The notes under the pieces are model-generated. The model saw only the letters and a program-made list of their open reading frames with translations, did not search any database and had not been told where the DNA came from. A program made the translations under genes and the position numbers. This document shows positions 32,833 to 47,529 of a stretch of DNA of 64,000 bases, piece after piece. Each line of letters opens with the position of its first letter. Positions within the stretch are counted from its first letter, which is position 1. The stretch comes from Planococcus citri (taxonomy: Eukaryota; Arthropoda; Insecta; Hemiptera; Pseudococcidae), in contig NC_088678.1 in NCBI RefSeq assembly GCF_950023065.1, positions 39,298,580 through 39,362,579 on the forward strand. The letters are read 5' to 3'.

Positions 32833-35800
32833 AGGATGTTTTTAAATATGTATGTACTTACCTAGTTTTTGAGTCTAGTTTTATTTTGACCAGAAATTGT
32901 TTTTATATTTTGCTGAAGAAAGTACAAAGGGCTTTTTATGGTGATCAAATGAGCTCAAATTCACATGTAAAAAATTTCAGACCTCTAACCCTTTTAGTAG
33001 ATATAGAATCGGGATATGCGGATTCAAAATTTTTAAAAATACGCCATTTTGAGGCTTTTTGATTTTTAAAATCATATTTTGGTTTAATATGAAGAAAAAT
33101 CACCTTCCGGTGTTCAGAACAAAAAAAATGTTGCAAAAATTCCAAAGAACCATATCATATAAAAAATTACTAAAAATGAGGTTTCATCACAATTGAACAA
33201 AATTTAGCAATAATGACGTATAAAAAGAAGAATCATTCATTAGATACCTTTCAATCTTTCATATTATAATAAAGAAATGGAAGGTGGAAATCTATAAATA
33301 CCTACTTATTGCATGAGATTTTATAATCGATTTTTGAATCGAACATTCCATCAACAATCCACTACTCTTTTTTCTGCATTTTACGGAAAAGAAATCCCCC
33401 ATTTGCATGCACGTACCTATACATAAAGTCGCAGACGCGTCAGAATTCCGGGAAAATTTCCATCACTGCATTCGATGTAATATTATTCATTTCCTATAAG
33501 TAACAGTTTCTCTGCGTGGAAAAACAAAACGTTGAAAGAAAGAAAAAAATACGAAAAAAGAAAAGAAAAACTACGAATACCTGTAAATTAATTTACTGTA
33601 CGCGGGAATAGGCTAAATCAGACGAATTGACGAATTTCGCTGGAGTACCTTTCTAATAGGTGTGCTATGACGTGAATAATCGTCTGTAAAACAATATATC
33701 GTAATTTTTTCTCGCCATTTAGACGTGGTCTGAAGTCTGAACCATCGATCCGATCGATATTCGTAAGTCTCTGTGTGATTCGTTTTGTCACACGAGCGAT
33801 GCCTCGATCTTCTATTCGTTATAGCGTATCGTTTTGGCAGTCGACGATGTCTCCGATGTAACAAGACGATCAACACACGCCAAACAACAAGGCGAGCAGC
33901 ACAAAAAAAGCTACTATAATGGGATTAATGAGGCGTTTACTAGATTAATGTAGTCGGAGTCGCTGGTTAGGCAGAAATTGTGACATATTAGAGATTAACT
34001 TTTCCATCGTTGTGCGGTCGTCGCGTCGGGTCGTTTCGGTGCAGTTTTTGAATTCAAAAATTGTACATTTTTATAGTAGTAGACAGTAGTTGTTTTTTTT
34101 TCGACCTGTGTACCTTCCTATATGTATTATGGTTTTGATTATTCGTACAACTTGGAATATATGGTTTTATTTTGCAACAAGTGAGCGTGAAATAAGGCCA
34201 TCGTACTGTTTTAATATACATCAAGAATAATTACCAAGTGTATTACTATATACCTAACAATAAGGTCGTAAAAATAGGTACTTAGGAGTGTAGGTATACT
34301 ATGTGTACAAAGAAAGCAATTCGTTGGATTTTGTTTCCTTGTTGTTGTTGTTTTTTTTTTGACTTGACTAATGCATGTAGAATCTACTACCGGTATGGGC
34401 AATGTCATATTTCCGGACTGATTGCGTTCGTCGAGCATCGAATAAGTATACAAATTTCAATGTGCCAGTCCGAATGGCAAGTTACATATATTATGGAAAA
34501 TTAACTCGAGTTAATGTGTCGAAAAAAGGTTGCCGGGCTTATCGGGCTGGCACTATCTGCGAATTTCAATTTCACGTGCGATGATCATCGCTGTGATTTG
34601 GGAGACCTGCGTATAGGCTGTAGTGTGTGTACAATGAAGCCGAGGCCGACCATTTTTGATTCCGTATAGATGACCGAGAGCTCAGATGAAAACAAGTAGC
34701 GCGTACCATATGCGAATTTTCCTCATGCCTTTTCGGTTTCGTGCGAAGGCCAAAGCTGTAGCAGAAAGGTAGACGAAGAATCGGTGACCTACGACAATGA
34801 ACCTAGCTTGTAAATTGTCGTCATTACTTAGCGCTTATCTTGTAGGTATGTACATAGCCTATGTAGCTGCGCCAAGATTTTTCTCTTATTTTTAATACCT
34901 ATACAGGCCCGAAAGAGAATGGCGCGAAAGTATAAAATAATTCCCATAGTGCACATGACGTGTATGTGTACTATAAGTACACACGACATGGAACGGATTA
35001 AATGTAAATTAAATACTCGACATATTGTAAACTACACGTACATATTTTACACACATATTTACTTTCTCTGGTCCAAGAGATGACGATTTTAACGGCAGGA
35101 TGACGAATACCGTTCGGCCATATAATATTATCAAATCATAATGTCAAATATACCACAGTACGTCGTCTTCGGCCGTACAAAGATTTCAGCGACGCCAAAG
35201 CCAATGAAAGTAAAACCAGTTTATGTATATTATAAAGCCTATATACAAAGTTTCAAAAAGAAATAAAACGCACCACTTTAAAACGAACAAGTAAATCTCT
35301 TCCTCCTCCTGCTGCTCCTCCTACACTTGCGAGGGAAAAGGAGAGTGAAAGTTTCGTATAGTTGTAGACATTGAAAGCATTTTTATGTCATGTTCATTGT
35401 TCAAGTACAAGGACTAAAAATGATGTCTTCGAAGACGTTGGCTGTAAGTATAGATGTACGTAGAAATGTAAGAAATGGACTCGGTTTTAAAATTCCACGT
35501 GTTTTTCTTTTTCTTTTTTTTTCGCTTATTCCATCGTCACTTATCACTAATCTATAATGTGCACTAGTTGTACTTACAACACGGCGACGGCCTACTTAGG
35601 GATATTTTTATTTGCATAATATCATATTCATAGGTCAGGACTATACCGAGGAGGCATTTTCTCAGCAGCGGAGCGGCGGAAACCGGATGCTTTGTATGTG
35701 AAAGTGGAAATATTATTGTACAAAACGCGTCCACCTTTTTAAATGAAAAATTTTGTACATGCATGAGTACTCTTCGTGTCAATAGGGTTTATGTTCGAGA

Positions 35801-38800
35801 TGTGTCATTCGAGAAGAGTGCTATTTGGAATTGAACATGAGGTTCGGATGTGAATGATGTATGAGGTGAGAGATAGTCGATTTTTATCTACGTGGTGGAA
35901 GTTATCTCTTCAAATAGATGAAAACTCTCCCTCTCCATTCCTGACAGCCCCACCGAAATAGAAAAATGTATTACCTACTCTTGTTAAAAAACACAACCTG
36001 ACAAATTCAATATAATCTGACGCAGGGTGTAATAATCTAGTAATTAGAAACACCCCCCCCCCCAGTTTTTCCATCACTTGGGCATGTTTTCTTTTTGAAA
36101 ATCATCTTAGAAAAAAAAACATTCAAATTCTAAAATTTTAAAAGCCAAAAAATGATTTCCTTGGATAAAAAACATCGTTTTTCGTTCTCTCAGAATACAA
36201 ATTTCAAAAAGTTTTCACCCTCACTTCACTCAGGGCTGCTGTCCTCTTTTTTTCAAAAATCAAATTCCCCCCCCCCCCCCAAAAAAAAACTATAGTTCTT
36301 ATGCCTCTCGAAACCAAATTCTCGAAAACTTTCGCCATTATTGCTTCACTGGGGCCATTTTGTATCTTGTTTTGAAATAAAAAAATCACATAAGTCAAAT
36401 GAATAGGTATGATATCAATCGGCAAAATTCGTAATTTTCCCCTATATCAGTTGACAAATTTTTAGTCACCCCCTCTTGCGATTTTCGTAAAATTTTGCTC
36501 AACTCCATGTTAGGTAAATTTTATGGATAACCCACTCATAATTTTTTGTTTCAGTTGATTTTAAAAAGGCAACAATTTGTTCGTCTGAAATTAAGTAGGT
36601 ACATAGGTACTCAAGTTCTCTTCATCGTATACTGAACATGTCTAGAGGCAATAAATATCTCAGTTTTCAGGATTTTAATAATAAATTTTAAAATATTTTA
36701 TTATATAAATTATTCTTTTAAAAAAAACAATTTTTCCTCATTTGATCTGCTGATTTTCAATCAATTTCGAGGAGAGACAATTTCAGAAAATACATTGTAC
36801 TATTTGTTTGTTTCAAAGAGTTACAGGCAATTCACCTTCAGGCAACAAATGCCAATTTTCAGAAATTTTGAGGAACTTGGAAGGGCAAATTCACTATTTT
36901 TTTTTTTACAAGAATTCAATTATGTACTTATAGCCTCTCTCAATTTTAAAGATAGACTAAATTTGGGAGCCTTTTTTTGTTTGTCTCAATAAATTGAACC
37001 AGAAACTGTGATCAGAAATTTCAAATTTTGTAAAATTCAGGTACCCTACCTGCCTCTTCAATTCACTGAATAGTCACGTTTCATGGAAATCGAATGGGTG
37101 TTCGAATTAGCGTGTGACACCTCTGAACCTTCCATTGTAAAGTATTCTCTTTAATTTTTCATTTGAAAATTCTTGAATTTTGAGTCACACAACCATTTTT
37201 CTGGGGCTCTTTGAGGTCAAAATCATTTTCCAAGGTTGACCTCACACGAATTTTCCAGTTTTAAGCTAAAAAACAACACGAATGTACAACAATTAGGAAT
37301 GAATTTTTGTCTATTTTGATTTTAATGAGGAGGGGGGTGGAGCGCTCTCTCTGAAACAGTGACTTTGGAATTATTCATCAGAAAAATGCAGTAATTTTAC
37401 CAAAATTCTCTCTGTTATTTTTACTTAATTATAGAGAGAAAGACTGAAATTGAAACGTATCTATTTTTGAACAAAAATGTTCAATTTTTAGGCATAACTA
37501 CCCGATCTACACTATTTGGAAGCTGAAGAGCTCATGGAGGATCAAATCACCAATTTAATGCGTTTTTCTTTTTTACGACAGGAGTATCATCAAGAGTGAT
37601 GGTCACTGAAAAAAGTGCAGTATTATTCGGGAGGAATCTCCAAGATCACCAAAAATTTTGAATTTTCTATGTTGGTGAAAAAAATATGAAATCAAAGTCA
37701 ATTTCTGAAATTTTTCCACACTTTAATCAAGCTAAAAATGTTGAAAAACGCTGTACCTACTTCTAAACCAAAAAGCATTGCAGGAATTTTTTAGGCCAAA
37801 ATGTACTCGTAGATTCACAATCACCTTTTTTTCAGTAATTTTTTCCTATTTTGAGTAGTGGATGAGTCGAGGTCTAAATTCCCCCCCCCCCCCAACTAGA
37901 ACTTCTCCATGCCAAGTTCCAAAAGATAACAAATATCGAATATGTAGTTTATTTAAATTCAGTCTGATTGAATTGCAAGGAAAGTTCTTTTCCAAATTGG
38001 TTTGGGACCTGATTTCATGGGGGAGGGGGGTCTGAAAACTGAAAGTTAATCGTAACTACAGCAATTAAACTTCAAAAAATTAATTGAAAAATTCCAAGTC
38101 GTTTTTGAATGAAAAATTTACCAAAAATAATTTGTCCCTGCAGGGTTGGGTTCTTTTAGGGAGGGCACCAAAGTAGCAGTGGCTTTATGCTTGTTTTGAC
38201 TCTTGACAGCCCTAATTCAATAGAAACATTTTTTTTTCAATAGGTAATTGGTTATGAGAAGGGGAGATCATTGCGTCCAGAAAATAATATTGAAAAAAAG
38301 AAAAAAAATACGTATACAACTGTGTAGATACCTATTCAAAACTTCCTCTTTCCGCGAATTATTTTTGGGAATTTTGGCTTCTTTTATCCGAAACCCCTGC
38401 ACTAATGCATAATATTGATAAGGATCTTTTCTGCTGATTCAAAAATCAAATTATGCATAGGCTGCATGGGGAAAGTGAGGTTGAGAGAGGAAAGGAGAGG
38501 AGAAGGGAGGAGAGAACTATCAGGTAACACCTCGATCGTCTATTGAATATTTTTCATATGTAAATCCTTTTCAAAAAGCCAGTTTCTTTAATTTTTACCT
38601 TGAACAACTGTTCAACAAATTTTTTTCAAGTGATAAAAACGTTATGGCTCAAGAGCAAAATTTTAGCAAAAAATTGAGGCAATAACAATTTTAGTCTCAG
38701 AATTACCCTGATAGAAATTTTCTTCCAAGTTATTTGGCTAGAATGCAGCGTAAATTTTTTTTTTTTAATCCAATTATCGGTACCTTTTTTGCTCAAAATA

Positions 38801-41800
38801 AGTACCATAAAAATTTAAAATTTTTCCAGAGCCATGAATTGAGTTATGCTACCGAACTAAAAAAGGAAGATAAGGGTAAAGTACGAGAAATTTCTCAATC
38901 ATCTTATCTGCAGCATCTCATACCGGAATTTTCCAAAACTTTCCTTTGATCAGTCACCCAACTCAATGTTCACGAACCTATTGAAACTTTAAACCTTGGC
39001 CCTCACCTAGACGTACTCGTATCCCAAACATCGCCATGAACTTGAGACGCGGATTGCTCGCTACCATCGCGCCTATGCTGTGTACACCGAATAGTCCAAG
39101 GTAAGGTATTTGATAAGCACTCAATGGAATCCCGTTATGAAGAAATGAATGAATTGTCTAATAGGTCTGGGATACACTACACACAACACACGTACAGTAC
39201 CCAGTACCTCTACCTGTACCTCTATAGCTCCGTAGGTATGATACTCATCTTGATACACTCACACATCGACACCGTCTTCCATCGGCACAGGCACACAGGC
39301 ACAAGGTACGTACGTCGAGGTAAGCGATGGATTTCATATGCCCCTACCTTGGCATTACCAATTACCACTTCTGTCAATGATTCTGTTTGAATTCGAGACT
39401 GAGTCAGTAGGGCACGAGCACGTTCACTAATGAACAAGTCTCGTTCTGGAGCTTTCGCTCAGTTCACGTACATCGTGTATCATCCTCATCTCAGTAATTT
39501 CTTCGGCGTCGTTATTGCTTCGCGCGTTCGTCTTCATCGCGTGCATAAATAGCTAATATTTCGCGACTATATTATTGTTTGTAATTTTCGAATTTTTCCA
39601 TTCGGTTTGTTTGTAATTATTATTTGTTTTTATCTGGTTTAAAATATCGCGAACCGCATTAGTGATGTGATCTTTTACGAATATGTGGTGATTGTACGAT
39701 TGGAATTATATTAAAATATAAGTTTTTTCCATTTATTTTTTACAAAGAATTTAGTGTATGTGAAGAATGATACTTGTGTAAGTGCGCAGCTGGATTCTTT
39801 TCCGCGGATTACACGTTCAAGTTTGGAAAATTGCCACAGGAATTCGAGTTAGTTTTTTGGTAAGTGTTTCATTTCCTGATTTACTCGATAAATCGGTAGT
39901 AAATATAGGTTTATCAGGTATGGGATCGAGTATGTGGATTTCCTCATACTTTCTGAAGGCCTTGACCGAAATCTAGGTGCATTTCGAAGCTTATCAATTC
40001 GATCAAATTACGCCAAATGTTTGGTTTTGGAATCCAACAAGTTTTATATCTGATCAAGTTTGCAAATCTTTATCTAATCGGAAAATCGGTTTGTTTAGTT
40101 GCCTATCTACAAAGTTCGAAGACTTCACAAACATAACAAATGATAAGAAAACTTTTTTCAACCCTTGTTTATAATGAATCCTTCGATCTGATTGGTTGAT
40201 TCGGTATTATTGTTACGATAATACCGAATAGGCATTTCTCACATTAAGGATAGGTAGTCTCGACGAATCTGATTTACGACCCATCCACTTATACCTACTT
40301 GGTTTTTTGAAATAATAAACCATGAGAATAAAATTTTGTATACCATGTGCAGTGAAAGTTACTGTGATTATTAACACGATATAAAAATTTTTATTTGGCA
40401 TGAAGTCTCGCCAATTCAATGACATTACCTAGAATACAAATCTATAAATTATCTACCATATCAATCTGATGTTTTTGGTTCAATTTTCACTGGCTCCACT
40501 CAAAGAGTGCCACATTCGTAGTGGATTTCACTCTGAAATACGTACAGACTGGTCAACCTTTAATGAAATATTCAAAGTAAAATCATATCTACAGAGAGTA
40601 TAAATAGCGACACGGCGACCGGATTCAAGAAACGTGTTTGAATTACACGTTCATCAAGCTCGTTCTATTTCTGTTCAATTAGATCAATATCGACTCAAAA
40701 AAGGGTAGAGAGATAGACTGCAGTTGAAAGATATCTTTAGATATTTACCATCCATCGAACCAGTTAATCATCGTCTCGTTTGCTCTCGTATCATTTCTTC
40801 GACCATTTCAATAATTTACCCTTCTAGATCCTAATTCGTAGTCAGATTATCATAATAGAGAACCACTCCTAGGGTAATTTTTCAAAATTCAAAGTACCTA
40901 TCTGAATCGTGTTATCACATACCCCTTTTTAATGAGCCATTAGCATAGGTCTCGTCTACACCTCTGACCTTGAAAAATCCTCACGATTAGGGTAACAAAA
41001 TAAACCGGATCTTTGGTCCGAAATTACTATACGAGCATAAGTGTACCTAGACCTAGGTATATTGTACCATCAACAATTTGATGATGAAAAAAAAATCGAA
41101 TAGTTTGCCGAAGCGAGAAATCCTTGAACTTGTATGGATATCGTACGGTGCCCTCGAAGAAGACGATACAACGCTACGAGTCAAGGTCACCGTCGTAATG
41201 TCCTCTTATTGGTCAGAGATAGGCACAGAAGCTATTCGTGACCCATCAAAAATAAATTTTTTATCCTTAAATTAAGATAAGTTCGACGAGACGAATTTTA
41301 AAAGGGGTAGAGATACCTACTTATTTATATCTCTCAAGGCCATTATATTATCATCACTTCTACCTAAAACTTTCAACGTTATTTACCACTGGCACTTTTC
41401 AATGGAAAAATGTCTCGTGTGTAAAGCACAAGTCCTTGAGATAGGTGAGTGGAATTCTGAAAGCGATGTAGGTACTTTCCTTTTATTGCCCAGTGTCCAT
41501 TGAAGAAAAATAAGTTACATTTTTAAACACCTCGAGGAATTCTTTTTTCACCTCTGGTCGTCGGTTTCGCTTTTCGATCTAAATGAAGAGAAAATATTTG
41601 CATCGAGATACGACAATTCTTCGCTATATTGTTGCCAAATGACCGCAAGACCACATTTTTTTCCTTTCCAAATACTCGTCGTATTTTACCATAATGGAAT
41701 TATTCATCTCCACTCTCCGGTGTAGATAAAAGTTGTTTGGGTCGATATACTCGGATGGAGATAGATGATACACGCGAATTATAAGTTGCATGGCGAACAG

Positions 41801-43046
41801 CTATACACATGGCAAATTATACATTTTTACTTGAGATACTCGTATCAAAGTATACATGTATGTACTTTGGAGGAACATAACACCTTGGTAAATGGCAAGG
41901 TCATAGATATTATGAAGCCATCGACTCGACTTAAGGGGTATTAAAGGATGTTAATGCTCGGGTACCTACTAATTCGTGATGATAAAGTACCTATCTCGTT
42001 TTTTTTCCTTTCATTTTGAGAATTTTAAAAGATAGAGAATCCAAGAAATTTTCTTCTAATAGTTCTGGATTCATTTCTTCTTTTTTTAAACCAGTAAGTA
42101 GATAAAAAATTGAAATAAATTCAACTGCCAAATTATAAGTTCATAATTCGAACTCTTTTTTAGAAAATAAAACCATTAAATATTTGGATTTGGAAACATC
42201 CTACTATAAAAATGTACATATTTTTTTCAAAAATTTCGCTTTTCAGAGTTCTAAAACCTGTGTCATTCGGGAATTTATTTCGATTAGGTGAATTTGTTTT
42301 TAATCAAATTAAAATTGGTACCTATTGAAATTGAAATAGATTCGTAAAATTTAACCGGTGATTCAGTTTTAAATGGGAGATGAATCTTCTTCAAAAATTG
42401 GCTCACTGAGTGGAAATGAGTCTTTGGCATATTCATTTTTACAGAAAGAGTAGTTTTTGAGATTCAACTTCTGCACTAAAATCTACCTCTGTGAATGGAC
42501 TGGGACCACTTTCGAATAAATTTAGAGCTTTCGCAAAAGCTGAACTTTCTTCAGCAATTTGGGATTCTTCTTAAAAAAACTACACTTTTTTCATGAACTT
42601 TAATTTTTTTTAAATGAGTTTTTTCAATAATTGTGATGTTTTGATAAAAGTCAATTCAAAAGGGAAGCCGGTCAGATTTCATTATTTTACTTATTTTTTT
42701 TTTTTTTGCAACGACGTGACGATTTGGGCAAAAAATCCATTCATTACTGGAAAAATAATATGAATATTCGCTGGGGACTTCAAAACAGCTGGAATGTTTT
42801 TTGAAATCATTCAGCAGGAAAACAACATTTTTAATGAATCAATTTTAAAATCTTCAAAAATCTGTCAAAAAACAAAAAATCTACTTCAGCACCACAAACT
42901 TGGAAAAATCGATGATTTCATTTTTTTTTTTTGCTTACCTTAAGTATAAAAAATTAATGTTTTTAACGTAGAAACTGAACAAAAAGAAGCACATTGCACA
43001 AAATTCAGTTTTTGAATTTTTTGTTCGACGTTTCCAGATTCATAAT
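32833..43046. other. Long intergenic stretch, no gene recognised
   Basis: 33.3-35.9 kb and 39.0-42.0 kb have mixed composition with few homopolymers. 35.9-38.9 kb and 42.0-43.0 kb are AT-rich, with poly-C tracts near 36052, 36268 and 37881. Short reading frames have no recognisable motif. A possible TATA box is at 40599. An ATG at 39036 opens a 22-codon segment ending at a consensus donor (AAG|GTAAGG, 39103), which is too little to call an exon. Confidence 0.5.
40599..40607 (+). promoter_or_regulatory. Candidate TATA box
   Basis: TATAAATAG in a GC-balanced local context (GAGTATAAATAGCGACACGG). No downstream coding exon could be tied to it, so it is weak. Confidence 0.25.
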
Positions 43047-43240
43047 TACAGGGTGCGGCATCTTCAAGTTATCATTTTGGTAACACTGCTGTGGTCTCTT
43101 CCGCGTGTCCGAGAGAAAAAATGAATACATGGTTGGAAAGAGGATAAAATGCCATTTTAAAAAAGTTCATTTGATTTTAAAAATTACATCTGCACAATGT
43201 TTACCAGTACCTTTTACAAAAGTTGTCGTTTTCAACACTT

Positions 43241-43577
43241 TCAAACATTCTCCAAAATTGGTTTGTCAATTGCAGCACATTCAGCACAAATTCTTTCCTT
43301 CAAATCTTCCAAATCATGAACTTTGATTAAATATACTTTTTTTCTTAAGATGTCACCATAGAAAAAAGCCACAGGCATTGCGAGATCCGGTGACCTCAGT
43401 GGCCAAGGAATGGAGCCGTTTTTTGAGATGATTCTGTTCCCAAACATCTTCTCCAAAAGTTGAATTGTCCTTGATCTTTGAACAGGGGTGTGCGGTGGCC
43501 ACATCTGGTTGAAAATAAGAAGTAGACAATATTCGTTTTCTATGAAGAACAGATGGGGCCACCGCGCACTCGTTCAA
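43241..43577 (-). pseudogene. Mariner transposase C-terminal fragment, left arm
   Basis: Reading from 43577 down to 43241 there are two overlapping frames. The first has YFQPDVATAHP, matching the FQQDGAPPH region with the second catalytic Asp. The second has LLEKMFGNRIISKNG, WPLRSPDL and EDLKERICAECAAID, the C-terminal region. After SPDL the usual DFF reads AFF, so the third catalytic acid is lost. A frameshift separates the two parts and the N-terminal half is missing. Confidence 0.8.
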
Positions 43578-43815
43578 GGATCAAGGACAATTCAACTTTT
43601 GGAGAAGATGTTTGGGAACCGAATCATCTCAAAAAACGGCTCCATTCCTTGGCCACTGAGGTCACCGGATCTCGCAATGCCTGTGGCTTTTTTCTATGGT
43701 GACATCTTAAGAAAAAAGTATATTTAACCAAAGTTCATGATTTGGAAGATTTGAAGGAAAGAATTTGTGCTGAATGTGCCGCAATAGACAAACCAATTTT
43801 GGAGAATGTTTGAAA
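43548..43815 (+). pseudogene. Mariner transposase C-terminal fragment, right arm
   Basis: Inverted duplicate of the left-arm fragment. IQLLEKMFGNRIISKNG and WPLRSPDLAMPVAFF are in one frame to about 43727; HDLEDLKERICAECAAID continues in another. It has the same missing third acid, so the two arms share a decayed ancestor and were not damaged independently at that residue. Confidence 0.78.
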
Positions 43816-44008
43816 GTGTTGAAAAACCACAACTTTTGTAAAAGGTACTGGTATACATTGTGCAGATGTAATTTTTAAAATCAAATGAACTTTTTTAAAA
43901 TGGCATTTTATCCTCTTTCCAACCATGTATTCATTTTTTTTCTCGGACACATGAAAGAGACCACAGCAGTGTTACCAAAATGATAACTTGAAGATGCCGC
44001 ACCCTGTA

Positions 44009-47000
44009 TTATTTGAAAAAAAATCAAACCACAAGTATAAGTTTCTCTAATTTTTCTTTCCTTCCATACGCCTTCCCTACCACTTACTATCGAACAATTC
44101 ATCACCACCTGAAGCCCCTAAAATTCGTAAACATTTTTTGTTCTTTTATGGTGCATCAAACTGAGACACCATTATCAGCCTTTGAAGTTGATTACAGAGC
44201 ATTCTAGAGCAATTTGAAATTGCTAGAGAAAATTCATCTTTTGCTGGAGACTCCAGATCAATTGAAAAGGGGTTGTAATTAATTTTACAGTTCAACTTCA
44301 GTAAGTACTCTATGTACCTACAGAAATCAATTTTCGGATTTTCATCTCAAGCTTTACTTTTTTTTGTTGTAAAAAATGTATCTTCCTGCACGACTTACCA
44401 TTTAGAAATTCACCAAAAATCGAGAAAATAACTTCAGCAGTTCAAAATTTGGTTTTCAGATGGGAAAGATGCTCTTTCAGTGAGCCAAATTTCAGCACAC
44501 GTGGAGTAGATGCGACACAAAGGTTTCCTTATTGGTGAAAAATTTGCATCATCATCTCATTTACTTGCCAAATTTTGACAAATAGATTGAAATGCAACAA
44601 TCATTCAATTTTCATTTCAATATTTTCAAGAACCTACTTATACATAAAAAATTTCAATTTTACATTTCTTTTTTTTTCAACGATATTAAAATGAGTTACC
44701 TATTCAATTTTTTCATTTCTTCGTTAATTTCAAAAAAAGATCAGAAATCAAACTTTCCCCCCTCCCAAATTTTCTCGAAAGAAAATAATAAAAAATGAAA
44801 ACTGGTTTAAAAATACGAATAAATGGAATTCCCTCCAAGACTTTGGTTCAAAAAACTATAGAAAAACGTAAAAAAAATGAGATAGCGAAATTGAAAAATC
44901 CTCAGGTAAAACAAGAATTAATACAAGTACCATAAAGCACAGTTTTAAATAGAAAATGAACAACATTTTTCAAACAGTAGATAATGTCCCACCCCTCCCC
45001 CTCCACGAGCTTAACACGGGTTTTCAATAGTCATTGCCAAAAAAAAGTCTTCACATTCTAGAGTTTATTTGCATTAAAACCCCCTCCCCCTCCCCTCCCA
45101 AAAAACCTAAATCGAATAAAAAACCTGTATTTTTTTAATGAATAAAAAAGCAAAGCAGAAATGCAGTTGGAATGGGAGAATTTCAAACGAAACTTTAACA
45201 ATGGTACCTAACCAAAAATTAAAATTTCAGGCACGAAACCTGATATCATTTTTGAAGACGAGAAAAAAAGATCCTCTATTAGAAAAGCTCACCTCTGTAA
45301 TTGAAGGAGCTTCAGACAGTGGAAAGTTACAGAAATGAAAAGGTACCTAATTCAAAAAGCTCCAAATTTTCAACAAAAAAAAGACCAACTGTAATTTTTT
45401 AACATTAATTTCGGTTCAATTTTTGAAGGGAAACAATAACTTTAGTAAAGAAATTTTCTAGTTCATCTTCAAAAGTTGAATCGGAATTCATTTACCCAAG
45501 AAGAATGCAATTATTCGTTGCGTAGGTTTGATGATTGGAATTTTTTGGTAACACAAAAATGAGGTACCTATACTCGAATGAGCTTATAAATGGTTTATCT
45601 TCTTTCTTCGACATCTGAATTTTATTTCGAGCAGGACGAGAGATGTATGACAGATAAATGCCCCAATTTTTGGTTCCATGATAAAAAAAATTGCATTACT
45701 TCAATACATCTTGAAATAAACCTAGTCCTTCTTCCACGACAATTACATTTTTTAGGTACCTACTCATTTTGACTTACATTAGAAAAATTCTGCTAAAAAA
45801 AAAATGGTTACGAGTCGGACAAACTCGACGAGACGAGACGAGACACGACGTTCCGAACCATTTACATGGATCATACCCAAACGAACGATCGCATAATTTT
45901 AAAGACTAGGTACAGGTAGTAGAAGTATACATACTAGGTAGGGCAGCAGACAGGAAATTTCCTTCCCAATGACACATACAATGGACTCTTGTGACATCAG
46001 AAGAGTCACGGTTTTCCGATACGTGTTGACGAAGCGCAAACGAGCGAGCGAGAAAAATATATGGAAAATATGCGCAAAAGAAGCAGATGGCTATACGAGT
46101 ATATACCTACCTGTACCAGTGTACCTGTAATGCGTTAAATAATTTCACGTCTTATAAGAATTGTACTATCTGTTGTTAACTGTAAACTGCTATGAAATTG
46201 CGATGAAACAAGTATGAATTAATTTTTATCGAGTACCGTTTACAATATAGGTACTTACTATAAGTATATGAGCGTACCTATGATGGGAGGCTGCAAAGAG
46301 CATGTTTGAGACGCGCGACCACAATATACACTATACAGTGTGATGAGATGAATGAAAAGAGACCAGCGAGGTTTGCAAGAGTATAGCAAAATGCATATGT
46401 ATTGATGTGGTCAACTAGAATGTACATGCTTGCAAAATGTAGCAAAATAAGTAATTTTTTATGCGGTAAAAAGTAACGAATCGTCAATTGTTATCGATGA
46501 TCGAATAGCTTCTACCAAGTAGGTAGTAGGTACTCATCTTGAAATAGATTTTTTTTTCGAGGTATCGTTTGGCATTACATACCACTATGAGGAAAAATAC
46601 ATAGGTAGAGGACAGAGATGCATACAGTGTTAATAAATAATATAATCACGTCTCGTTAGTAATTTCACATGTGGTCAGTAGTAAAAATTTAACTTGTTTT
46701 ACTGGTCCTTCGAGTTATGTACCTCGTACCTAGATTTACAGATTAACGGATGCGTCAATGGGTTACCGAGCTAAGTATAATATTTTCAACATGATGCACG
46801 GTTTTTAACTTTAGGAAGTGTTCTTAGTTACAAACAGAGATGAATGTTGAAGATGAACTAATGGATTACCTACCTATGTATATTAGTCTATGGAAAAGAT
46901 TAAAGTCAACGTCTTTTATATTTCTTGGACATGCTGGAAATGTTGAATATGGTTTTTAGGCTTTTAAATGATTTAATTCTGAAAATTGTCCTCCAAGTGT

Positions 47001-47529
47001 AACATTTACCTAATACCTCAGTAATTTATGTATTATTGAATTTTTTCCATCCATATTCTTATCTATCTACTGGTACTCTTTGGATTGTAACTTCAGAAAA
47101 GATGACTTTCCAACAAGAAAAATTGAAAATTGAAAGTTTGATCAAAATGTCAAGAATTTGCAAATCAAGTCAAAACAAAAAAAAATTAAATCAATCATCA
47201 ATCATCACTCACTATCAATTCTGGTTTTTTCGCACGGTTATTACGTAATTTTCAATTTCTATGAACTTCTTCCAAAGTGAAATAGAAAAATTCTCGCAAA
47301 ACAAAATTCCTCAAAAAATGCATTGAACAACCAAACAGCAGAAAATGAAATTTGTTTCCGTCGATCAGTCTAAAAGAAGAAAGAGAATGATGAATTGTGC
47401 CATTTGTGACAGCTTTACAAATTTTTTAAATTCTATTATTCACCTGGGGGATTATATTTTTAAAATATCATGAAAATTGACAAAGCAATATAATTTTTTC
47501 TTCAATATTTTGAAACTGAAAATTCCATT
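44009..47529. other. Intergenic, no gene recognised
   Basis: AT-rich DNA to about 45.78 kb. A more mixed stretch follows at 45.8-46.9 kb, with a GACGAGACGAGACGAGAC microsatellite near 45827. Only short, featureless reading frames. Confidence 0.5.

Larger units (their letters stand above)
43049..44006. mobile_element. Palindromic mariner-like element, 958 bp
   Basis: Ends CAGGGTGCGGCATCTTCAAG and its inverse, flanked by TA at 43047-43048 and 44007-44008. The arms (about 43049-43510 and 43550-44006) are inverted copies of each other that meet near 43530. Each arm carries the C-terminal part of a mariner-type transposase, so the element looks like two 3' halves joined head to head. It cannot encode a full transposase. 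Confidence 0.88.

Noticed and set aside
39036..39102. Possible first exon (ATG to a GTAAGG donor)
   Set aside because: Only 22 codons, no signal peptide or partner exon; noted in the intergenic entry but not called.
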